NCBI GenBank assembly: GCA_024636405.1
Contig: JAGXHC010000033.1
Coordinates: 1-6,871, forward strand
Source of the DNA: Sulfitobacter sp.
GTDB lineage: Bacteria; Pseudomonadota; Alphaproteobacteria; Rhodobacterales; Rhodobacteraceae
Direction of reading: 5' to 3'
DNA length: 6,871 nucleotides
Below, piece by piece: positions 1 through 5,852 of the stretch. Within the stretch, counting starts at the first letter, position 1. Each line of letters starts with the position of its first letter. Position numbers and translations under genes: made by a program. The notes under the pieces are model-generated. The model did not search any database. It was not told where the DNA came from and saw nothing but the letters and a program-made list of their open reading frames with translations.

Positions 1-747
1 GATATCAGGCGTTGCGTCGCCTTGCACCGGCAAAGGCGCGGCGGTCGGGGTGGCCACGCCTTTGGTGTTTTCGGGCGATGTGGCGGGGCCCGGCGTTGCG
101 GGCCGTGCAGCGGCGTAACCGGCCGCAAAAGCGCGCAGGGAGGGCTCGACGCCCTTGCCGCCCGCACGGATCGCATCCTCAAACGCCTCGCGCCCGAATG
201 GCAGGGCATTTGACCCGGCAAGCGCGCCGAACAGCGACGCCGAAATGACCGATCCCTGCTCGACCGCCAGCCTGTCCATATCATCCAAAATCAGTGTCTG
301 TGCAGCGATTTCCGCCGCTGCGCGCACTTCTTCCGCATCTGCGATACCGTCGCCCGGCACCATCTTTTCACTGACGGCAAGCGCGCGGTGCGTTGATCCG
401 ATCAATGTCGTACGATCCGGGGTGACAAACCCACGAAGCACGGCGCGCCCAACTTCCATCATTTCCGAGGCGATCAAAATATCGATGTCCCCGGCGGAAG
501 GGGCAAGCGCAAACACCGGCTGTCGATCGCTCAGCGGGGTCATTTCGACGTAGTAGATTGTTGAACCGGTCCGCTGCGCCACGCCTGCCACCGACGTCGC
601 CTGACAAACATATCCCTGCGCCCGCGCCAGCGATTCAATCCAGCCTGTCAGAACGCCACCGCCCTGACCGCCAACCGCCATCACCGCCAGTTTTAGAATC
701 TGGTCAACTTGCGCATCGGGCGTTTTCTGAGGAAAATCCAAGCTCAC
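1..747 (-). CDS. iorB: Indolepyruvate oxidoreductase beta subunit, IorB-like (3' end lies outside the window)
   Basis: This is the small (gamma/beta) partner of the IorA-type 2-oxoacid:ferredoxin oxidoreductase encoded just upstream. Together they would decarboxylate an arylpyruvate (indolepyruvate, phenylpyruvate) with CoA to arylacetyl-CoA and pass electrons to ferredoxin in the cytoplasm. It starts at a GTG (747-745) that overlaps the iorA stop as GTGA. An AAGGA at 756-760 lies 8 nt upstream and supports this start. The 249 visible codons are open to position 1 with no stop. Residues 20-34 carry a glycine-rich loop (VGGQGGG, about 25-31), and a TSVAGVAQRTGSTIYY segment follows near residues 50-65; both are typical of the POR gamma-type domain. 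From about residue 213 the protein becomes a Pro/Ala/Thr-rich linker. Long IorB proteins of alphaproteobacteria have about 500 residues with an extra C-terminal domain (DUF6537), which would lie beyond the window. Family assignment is firm; substrate is inferred. Confidence 0.88.
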   Translation of the reverse strand, partial: MSLDFPQKTPDAQVDQILKLAVMAVGGQGGGVLTGWIESLARAQGYVCQATSVAGVAQRTGSTIYYVEMTPLSDRQPVFALAPSAGDIDILIASEMMEVGRAVLRGFVTPDRTTLIGSTHRALAVSEKMVPGDGIADAEEVRAAAEIAAQTLILDDMDRLAVEQGSVISASLFGALAGSNALPFGREAFEDAIRAGGKGVEPSLRAFAAGYAAARPATPGPATSPENTKGVATPTAAPLPVQGDATPDI

Positions 748-2894
748 GCTGCTGATCCTTCCAGCCGTAAACGCCGCGCGTCGCGGCGGGATTGCAACCA
801 CGTGATCACGCGGCTACGAATTTTTACGCGCCAAACCTCGAATGCGCCGGGGTTGTGGACCACGTCCGCGCGGTAGAACGATGGGCATAAAACAGCCGCA
901 TCCGCCACTTCGCCGCAATTGCCGCAGCCGACGCAGGTCTGATCAATATGTGCTACCGGATCGTCGCGCAGGGGGTCGTCCAGCCGTTTCAGGGACAGTG
1001 ACGGACAGCCTGACAGCCTGATACAGGCATGATCGCCAGTGCAAATATCACTATCCACGCCAAAGCGGGGAATATCGACACGGCGGCCATCCTTGATCGC
1101 TTTATTGCGCAGGGGCTTTTCGCGTCGCTGTTTGTTCAGCATACATTCCGATGACATGACGATGACTTTGGGTCCGTCATAATCTGTGGTCAGCGCCTCC
1201 TTTAGCGTGTCGCGTACCTTGCCCACGTCATAGGTGTGGTCGATTTGTCTGATCCATTTCACGCCGACCCCTTTCAGGGCGGCGGAAATGGGATTGTTGG
1301 TGGATTTGGTGCCATTGTGTGCCCGGCTGGACAACACATCCTGCCCACCGGTGGCGGCGGAATAATAATTGTCCACGATCACAGCGACGGAATCGGACTT
1401 GTTGAAAACCATGTTCCCGATGGAGGACGACAGCCCGTTGTGCCAGAACCCGCCGTCCCCCAAGATTGAGATTGCGCGCCGTTCGCCGCCGCCGTCAAAG
1501 GCCGCGTTGGACGCAGGCCCAAGACCGTACCCCATGGTCGATCCGCCAATCTCGAACGGGGGCAGACAGGCAAAAAGGTGACAGCCGATATCGGCGGTGA
1601 TCTGATGTTTGCCCAACTCCTGCTCCACCAGCTTCATTCCGGCAAAGATCGGACGCTCAGGGCAGCCTGTGCAAAATCCGGGCGGACGGATCGGCACGGT
1701 TTTCGATAGATCAGGGATTTGCGGGGCCTCGGTATTGGGCGCGCGCACCTTGCCCGGCAGCATGTCGGGCGCTGCGGTTTTGAGGAACGCCGTGACACCA
1801 TCAAGCAATACCTGACCGGTGTATTCCCCGGCCATCGGCAACATCCCCTTGCCGTGCAGTTTCACCTTCCGCTCCAGCTTGTAAAGATAGCTGCCAAGCT
1901 GTTGTTCGATATGATCTGGCTGTCCTTCCTCGACCACCAGAACATGGTCCTTGCCGGTACAAAAGGCGTCAAATTCGTCCCTAATAAGGGGGTAGGTGAC
2001 GTTCAGAACGTAAAGCGGCACTTCGGTATTGCCAAAGACATCGGCCAGGCCCAACCGCTGAAGTGCACGGATCACCCCGTTGTACATGCCGCCCTGAACG
2101 ACAATGCCGATGGGCGCAGTTTGCGGTCCAAACACCTCGTTCAGCTTGTTCTCGGTGATGAATTTTTCAGCGGCGGGCCAGCGGTTATTGATCTTGTCCT
2201 GTTCGTGCAAATAGGACATCGGCGGCAATACGACGCGGTTAAAATCGCTGCGCGGGTTCGCGACGGCCTCACGGACTGTCAGCGGCGGCGGCACATTGGC
2301 TTTGGTCGCAAAGCTGCCCGTGACGTGGCATGACCTGATGCGCACCATCAACATGACGGGCGTGTTCGAGGCTTCTGACAATTCAAACCCGTCTTTCACC
2401 GCCTTGGTGATCGAGGGCAGATTGGGGCGCGGGTCCAGCATCCAGAATTGCGATTTCATGGCAAAGGCGTGCGACCGCTCCTGCATGATCGACGATCCTT
2501 CGCCATAATCCTCGCCCACAATAACAAGCGCACCACCGGTCACGCCCGATGACGACAGGTTGGCAAGCGCGTCGGACGCGACGTTGACGCCGACCGGGCC
2601 CTTGAACGTCACAGCGCCCCTGATAGGGTAGTGTACGGAAGCGGCCAACATCGCCGCCGCCGCCGCTTCTGATGCATTGGCCTCGAACCGGACACCCAGT
2701 TCGCCCATCAGCTCTTCTGCATCCGCCAGAACATCCATCAAATGCGATATCGGCGCGCCCTGGTATCCACCAACATAGCCGACACCGTTTTCCAGCAGCG
2801 CCTTGGTGATTGCCAAAATTCCCTCGCCGGTAAAGACGTCGCCGTCTCCCTTGCGCAGGTGTTCCACCTCAGCTTTGAACGAACGCTCAGCCAT
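744..2894 (-). CDS. iorA: Indolepyruvate:ferredoxin oxidoreductase alpha subunit, IorA (TPP and 2x[4Fe-4S])
   Basis: This is the large catalytic subunit (716 aa) of an arylpyruvate:ferredoxin oxidoreductase. It binds thiamine pyrophosphate, cleaves the 2-oxoacid and hands electrons to iron-sulfur clusters. The N-terminal pyrimidine-binding domain (about 20-200) contains GEGILAITKALLENGV and GGYQGAPIS; Glu76 is the probable TPP-activating glutamate. A transketolase C-like domain lies at about 255-385. PGFCTGCPER follows at 405-414. The TPP pyrophosphate-binding domain has GDGGFWHNGL (479-488) and VDNYYSAATGGQD (507-519), matching the GDG...N pattern. The C-terminal ferredoxin-like part has CTGDHACIRLSGCP (Cys618, 624, 630) and CVGCGNC with Cys670 (Cys654, 657, 660, 670). 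In the first motif the usual second Cys is Asp621. The ATG start has an AAGGA (2901-2905) 6 nt upstream that overlaps the marR stop codon; the gap to marR is 9 nt. Length fits the long proteobacterial IorA type. Indolepyruvate is the family default; other aryl 2-oxoacids are possible. Confidence 0.93.
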   Translation of the reverse strand: MAERSFKAEVEHLRKGDGDVFTGEGILAITKALLENGVGYVGGYQGAPISHLMDVLADAEELMGELGVRFEANASEAAAAAMLAASVHYPIRGAVTFKGPVGVNVASDALANLSSSGVTGGALVIVGEDYGEGSSIMQERSHAFAMKSQFWMLDPRPNLPSITKAVKDGFELSEASNTPVMLMVRIRSCHVTGSFATKANVPPPLTVREAVANPRSDFNRVVLPPMSYLHEQDKINNRWPAAEKFITENKLNEVFGPQTAPIGIVVQGGMYNGVIRALQRLGLADVFGNTEVPLYVLNVTYPLIRDEFDAFCTGKDHVLVVEEGQPDHIEQQLGSYLYKLERKVKLHGKGMLPMAGEYTGQVLLDGVTAFLKTAAPDMLPGKVRAPNTEAPQIPDLSKTVPIRPPGFCTGCPERPIFAGMKLVEQELGKHQITADIGCHLFACLPPFEIGGSTMGYGLGPASNAAFDGGGERRAISILGDGGFWHNGLSSSIGNMVFNKSDSVAVIVDNYYSAATGGQDVLSSRAHNGTKSTNNPISAALKGVGVKWIRQIDHTYDVGKVRDTLKEALTTDYDGPKVIVMSSECMLNKQRREKPLRNKAIKDGRRVDIPRFGVDSDICTGDHACIRLSGCPSLSLKRLDDPLRDDPVAHIDQTCVGCGNCGEVADAAVLCPSFYRADVVHNPGAFEVWRVKIRSRVITWLQSRRDARRLRLEGSAA

Positions 2895-2903
2895 ATCTAT
2901 TCC

Positions 2904-3386
2904 TTAAAAATCATGCTTGCGAATGTTGCGCAGCATCGTCTTGAGCGTGCCGACAAAGGCGCGCTTTTGTGCCTCGTCGATCCCTTTGAACATCGCCTCG
3001 TAGGCCCCGGACATATGCGGCCAGAGACGGTCATAGGCATCGCGCCCGGTATCGGTCAGGTAAACCCGCGTTGCGCGGCTGTCGGTGCCGTCGGCTTCGC
3101 GTCTGATCAGCCCGTCACGGTTCAGCGCGTCCAAAGCCCTGCTCAACGTGCTTTGCTGCACAACGGCATAAACGGCAAGCTCCCGGATCAGGATGCCGTC
3201 GACCACCGACAGCACGGCCAGCGACCGCATTTGCGGCGTGGTCAACCCCAGCGCCGCCATCTCGCGCGAGAGTGCCGCGTTATACCGGCCCATGATCCGG
3301 TTCATCAGATAGGGGGCAAAATTCTCAAGCCCCATTTCCCCAAGCTTTTGCGTGGCTGGTGTGAATGTGCCCTGCTGATCCTTCAT
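2904..3386 (-). CDS. MarR-family winged helix-turn-helix transcriptional regulator
   Basis: This 160-aa protein has the length and layout of MarR regulators, which act as DNA-binding dimers usually released by aromatic ligands. Residues 15-45 form an N-terminal dimerisation helix. The winged helix runs from about 48 (LTTPQMRSLAVLS) through a recognition helix near 77-90 (QQSTLSRALDALNR), with the wing at 93-112 (LIRREADGTDSRATRVYLTD), including the typical D-x-R before the wing strand. Residues 113-156 make the C-terminal dimer helices. The ATG at 3386 overlaps the stop of the upstream flavoprotein gene as ATGA, and an AAGGG at 3395-3399 lies 8 nt upstream. Being the third of five genes in the operon, it is probably made with the enzymes it controls and would be autoregulated. 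Its likely target is the divergent promoter region at 5739-5852 (inferred). The effector is unknown; an indolic or other aromatic acid is a reasonable guess from the neighbours. Confidence 0.92.
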   Translation of the reverse strand: MKDQQGTFTPATQKLGEMGLENFAPYLMNRIMGRYNAALSREMAALGLTTPQMRSLAVLSVVDGILIRELAVYAVVQQSTLSRALDALNRDGLIRREADGTDSRATRVYLTDTGRDAYDRLWPHMSGAYEAMFKGIDEAQKRAFVGTLKTMLRNIRKHDF

Positions 3387-4942
3387 GCGCCGAACCCTTT
3401 TGCCAGATTGTACCCCGAACCGCCGCCCAATCCCGGACCGGGGTGGGTGGAGGCGCCGATGTGATGCAGACCTTTGATCGGGGTGTCATTGTTGAGTGAC
3501 GCAGCGAACGGACGCCAGACAAAGAACTGGTCCAGCGCACAGGCGCCACCATAAGGATCGCCGCCCACCAGATTGACATTCATTTGCGCCAGATCGGCGG
3601 GTGAATAGGCGCGGCGTTGCAGCTTGATCGTATCAAAGTTGCGGATATGACTGCGCAGAATGTCTTCGATCCGGTCGGCATAAGCCTCGCGCATTTCTTC
3701 GGTCCATTCCGGCTGCGTCTTGATCTGTCCAGCGGCGTCGCCCTTGATCAGGACCGGTGCATCCGGAATTTGCAGCCAAAGGATCGCCTTGCCCTCCGGG
3801 CAGCGCGATGGATCAAGCCGGTGCGGCTGTCCGACACATACCGTGGGCACGGCAGGCAGCATGCCGCGTTCGGCCTCATTGCACGACTTAGAGACTGAAT
3901 CGATGCCGTCACAAAGATGGATCAGGGCCACATCCTTTAACCCGTCGGCATCCCATTCCGGATCACCGTCCAGCGCATAATGCAGCTGAAAACTGCCGCG
4001 CCCATGCCGGAAACGCTTGTTGGTTTCGGGGCGTGGCTGGTCCTGCAACAGCGTATCATAAAGCTGACCCGGCGCGGTCGAAGCGATCACATTCTGCGCG
4101 AGGATCTTCTCGCCCCGTGCTGTTTCAATTCCCAACGCACGGCCCTTGTCCACAATGATACGTGTCGCTTCAACTCCGGTGCGTATCACGCCGCCGTTCG
4201 CTTCGATCAGTGATCGGAACGCGGCCGCGGCCTGACCGGACCCGCCTTTGACCACTGGCGCGCCTGCGGCCTCAAGCGCAAAAGCGACAACACGCGACAT
4301 TTGCCCCGAATAGCTTGCCTCGGGCGTCAGGCCCACATGCAATACCCAAGGCGCCCAGAGCGCCTGAACATCAGCCGAACCATAGCGGGTCTCCAGCCAG
4401 CCGCGCGACGGCTCAAGCGCTTCGCCAAAGAATGTCTTGAGGCCGCCCAGACCGCGTTTCCATGCTTGTTTGGCCAGCAGCTTAGCCGTGCCGGTGGACC
4501 AAAGTGGTTGCCCCAACAGTGCAAACAGGAAATCGGCGTTCTGTTCGATCCCGCCGATATCCACCTTGTGCTGGTCGCCATCGCCTGCGTGCCGGTTGTT
4601 GAAGGCAGCGATATTGGTATCGCGGTTCATCTCAAGCCGCAGGGTGTTCCCGCCCGGCCGCAGCACCGCCGTGGGATGGGGAGAATGACAAAACTCCAGC
4701 CCATGCGCCTTGAGATCATCGGCCAGCGCTTCATGCGCCGGGCCAGTCAGAAATAGAACAAAGGTCGTGGCCATCACATCATGATGAAAACCGGGTTGGG
4801 TGATTTCGGCGGTATGCATGCACCCGCCGATGCGATCTTCGCGTTCGACCATCAGCACCGATTTGCCCTTTCGGGACAACATCGCGGCGGCCACCAACGC
4901 ATTGATGCCCGTCCCGATGATCACATGATCGAAGGACGCCAC
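3383..4942 (-). CDS. FAD-dependent oxidoreductase, phytoene dehydrogenase-like (COG1233 type)
   Basis: This is a 519-aa flavoprotein of the phytoene desaturase/PYROXD2-like group of amine-oxidase-fold enzymes. The Rossmann dinucleotide-binding motif sits at the N-terminus (VIIGTGINALVAAAML, Gly10-x-Gly12), followed by the strand ending in Glu33 and the RIGG turn (37-40). A second FAD-contacting region is KGGSGQ at 232-237. The C-terminal FAD-closing motif is GASTHPGPGLGGGSG (496-510). There is no signal peptide or membrane segment, so a soluble cytoplasmic enzyme is expected. It begins at a GTG (4942-4940), 4 nt after the hydrolase stop. An AAGGG at 4951-4955, inside the end of the hydrolase gene, is spaced 8 nt and supports this start. 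The stop overlaps the marR start. Nothing in the neighbourhood points to carotenoid synthesis, so a carotenoid role is unlikely; oxidation of an aromatic or heterocyclic intermediate fits better but is inferred. It resembles the divergent flavoprotein that begins at 5853. Confidence 0.9.
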   Translation of the reverse strand: MASFDHVIIGTGINALVAAAMLSRKGKSVLMVEREDRIGGCMHTAEITQPGFHHDVMATTFVLFLTGPAHEALADDLKAHGLEFCHSPHPTAVLRPGGNTLRLEMNRDTNIAAFNNRHAGDGDQHKVDIGGIEQNADFLFALLGQPLWSTGTAKLLAKQAWKRGLGGLKTFFGEALEPSRGWLETRYGSADVQALWAPWVLHVGLTPEASYSGQMSRVVAFALEAAGAPVVKGGSGQAAAAFRSLIEANGGVIRTGVEATRIIVDKGRALGIETARGEKILAQNVIASTAPGQLYDTLLQDQPRPETNKRFRHGRGSFQLHYALDGDPEWDADGLKDVALIHLCDGIDSVSKSCNEAERGMLPAVPTVCVGQPHRLDPSRCPEGKAILWLQIPDAPVLIKGDAAGQIKTQPEWTEEMREAYADRIEDILRSHIRNFDTIKLQRRAYSPADLAQMNVNLVGGDPYGGACALDQFFVWRPFAASLNNDTPIKGLHHIGASTHPGPGLGGGSGYNLAKGFGA

Positions 4943-4946
4943 CGGT

Positions 4947-5738
4947 TCAGCCCTTGGGCACCAGCGCCAACGCGCGGATCGGACTGCCGGTGCCGTTCGC
5001 GATCTTCAGCGGCGCGGCAATCAGGATCGCGCCCTTTGCAGGCAGCTTGCTCAGATTGGCAAGTGACGCCAGCCCAAAGCAATTGTCGCGGTGCAGCATG
5101 TTGTGTGCCGGATAGGGCGGTTCCATCCCGCCGGCCTGGCCTGCGTCCGTGCCGATACACTGCGTGCCCCAGCCGACGATCTTTTTGCTCAGCAGATATT
5201 CGATGCAGTCCGGCGTTGGTCCGGGGCTGTGCCGGCCTGTGTCGTCTGAGTTCAGGAACTTTGCCTCGTCATTGGCGCGGCTGTCCCAATCAGTGCGCAT
5301 AACGACCCATTCGCCTGCATTGATTTCGCCATGTTCCTTTTCCCACGCCTTGACGCCATCAGCCGTCAACAGGAAATCTTCGTCCTTGGCGCTTTGGGCA
5401 GAGCAATCAATGACGTTGACCGGTGCCACCAAACGCTGCACGTCCAGTTTATCGGTATAGCCGTCTGGATAATCCTTGCCGGTTATCCAATGGTGCGGGG
5501 CGTCAAAATGGGTGCCCGAATGTTCGCCCAGCTTGAGCCAGTTCCACGCAAAGAACGGGCCGTCTTCATCATATTCGCTGATCTTGTGAATCTCGACCTT
5601 CGGTGTGTTCTTGGCGAAATCCGGCGGCAACTGCAGGATCGGCGTATCAGGGCCAAGAACCCCGGAGCAATCGACCACTTCCACACCGCCAGAAGCCAAC
5701 ATCGCCCCCAGATTTTTCACTACGTCGGCTGCGCTCAT
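4947..5738 (-). CDS. Cyclase-family metal-dependent hydrolase, probable isatin hydrolase
   Basis: This is a member of the cyclase family (kynurenine formamidase/isatin hydrolase fold), which uses Mn or Zn to hydrolyse cyclic amides or formamides. With the ATG at 5738 it has 263 residues. The metal-binding signature HSGTHFDAPHH begins at residue 73, giving ligands His73, His77 and Asp79, with His82 and His83 nearby. PPYPAHNMLHRDN holds His212, and the LASLAN segment holds Ser225. These features and the overall sequence resemble, from memory, the structurally characterised isatin hydrolase of Labrenzia aggregata, which opens isatin to isatinate in a Mn-dependent reaction. A GTG nine bases further upstream (5747) would add three residues, but it overlaps the Shine-Dalgarno AGGGAG, so the ATG is preferred. 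It is the first gene of the minus-strand operon, 4 nt before the flavoprotein gene. The fold assignment is very secure. Isatin as the true substrate is likely but not proven; another lactam or arylformamide is possible. Confidence 0.85.
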   Translation of the reverse strand: MSAADVVKNLGAMLASGGVEVVDCSGVLGPDTPILQLPPDFAKNTPKVEIHKISEYDEDGPFFAWNWLKLGEHSGTHFDAPHHWITGKDYPDGYTDKLDVQRLVAPVNVIDCSAQSAKDEDFLLTADGVKAWEKEHGEINAGEWVVMRTDWDSRANDEAKFLNSDDTGRHSPGPTPDCIEYLLSKKIVGWGTQCIGTDAGQAGGMEPPYPAHNMLHRDNCFGLASLANLSKLPAKGAILIAAPLKIANGTGSPIRALALVPKG

Positions 5739-5746
5739 TTTTGTCA

Positions 5747-5752
5747 CTCCCT
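5747..5752 (-). promoter_or_regulatory. Shine-Dalgarno site that decides the hydrolase start
   Basis: On the minus strand AGGGAG is followed by TGACAAAA (8 nt) and then ATG at 5738-5736. The upstream in-frame GTG (5747-5745) shares its first base with this site and so would have no proper spacing. This makes the ATG the better start. Confidence 0.7.
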
Positions 5753-5759
5753 GAAAGAC

Positions 5760-5777
5760 GCGCGATGTCTCTCGCGC
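5760..5777. repeat. GC-rich inverted repeat in the hydrolase leader
   Basis: GCGCGA-TGTCTC-TCGCGC has perfect 6-bp GC-rich arms around a 6-nt loop. It lies in the presumed 5' leader of the minus-strand operon, upstream of the Shine-Dalgarno site at 5747-5752. It could form an RNA hairpin or be a second protein-binding site. No U-tract follows it, so it is not a standard terminator. Confidence 0.35.
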
Positions 5778-5781
5778 TGAA

Positions 5782-5795
5782 CATGATGATTCATG
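5782..5795. repeat. Inverted repeat, candidate operator
   Basis: CATGA-TGAT-TCATG is a perfect inverted repeat with 5-bp arms and a 4-bp centre. It covers the expected transcription start and the edge of the candidate -10 of the minus-strand promoter, where a bound repressor would block RNA polymerase. MarR proteins bind short imperfect palindromes in such places, so the MarR protein encoded in the operon is a natural candidate. Arms this short can also arise by chance. Confidence 0.35.
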
Positions 5796-5821
5796 CTAGA
5801 CAAGTTTACATGCGTTTGCAA
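5793..5821 (-). promoter_or_regulatory. Candidate sigma70-type promoter for the minus-strand operon
   Basis: Reading the minus strand, TTGCAA (5821-5816) as the -35 and TAGCAT (5798-5793) as the -10 are separated by exactly 17 nt; each matches the consensus at 4 of 6 positions. Transcription would begin near 5786, giving a leader of about 48 nt before the hydrolase ATG. This is a pattern match by eye and no start site is known. Confidence 0.4.
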
Positions 5822-5825
5822 TTAT
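5797..5825 (+). promoter_or_regulatory. Candidate sigma70-type promoter for the divergent flavoprotein gene
   Basis: TAGACA (5797-5802; 5 of 6 consensus bases) and AATTAT (5820-5825; 4 of 6) are 17 nt apart on the plus strand. Transcription would begin near 5832, just at the Shine-Dalgarno sequence, giving a very short leader. Its -35 overlaps the -10 of the opposite promoter, and its -10 overlaps the opposite -35. This is a pattern match only. Confidence 0.33.
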
Positions 5826-5832
5826 CTTCTCC

Positions 5833-5839
5833 AAGGAGG
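5833..5839 (+). promoter_or_regulatory. Ribosome binding site of the divergent flavoprotein gene
   Basis: AAGGAGG is a full-strength Shine-Dalgarno sequence followed by a G-run. It ends 13 nt before the ATG at 5853, somewhat longer than usual. No ATG, GTG or TTG lies in frame between them, so the ATG is still the best start. Confidence 0.7.
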
Positions 5840-5852
5840 GGGGCTCTTTACC

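Noticed and set aside
155..553. A 132-codon Ser/Ala-rich open frame on the plus strand near the left edge.
   Set aside because: The minus strand here encodes IorB with conserved motifs and a GTG start coupled to iorA; the plus frame is a low-complexity shadow.
1719..2333. A 204-codon open frame on the plus strand inside iorA.
   Set aside because: It is the reverse complement of well-conserved IorA sequence and shows no domain of its own.
2742..3464. A 240-codon open frame on the plus strand across the iorA start, marR and the end of the flavoprotein gene.
   Set aside because: It lies antisense to three recognisable genes, shows no known motif, and runs across the gene junctions.
3383..4942. 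A carotenoid biosynthesis role for the phytoene-dehydrogenase-like gene.
   Set aside because: No crtB, crtE or other carotenoid gene is nearby, and the operon partners are aromatic-metabolism enzymes. COG1233 members have many non-carotenoid roles.
5760..5777. A factor-independent terminator in the divergent intergenic region.
   Set aside because: The hairpin is followed by no run of T on either strand and sits between divergent starts, where no transcript is expected to end.
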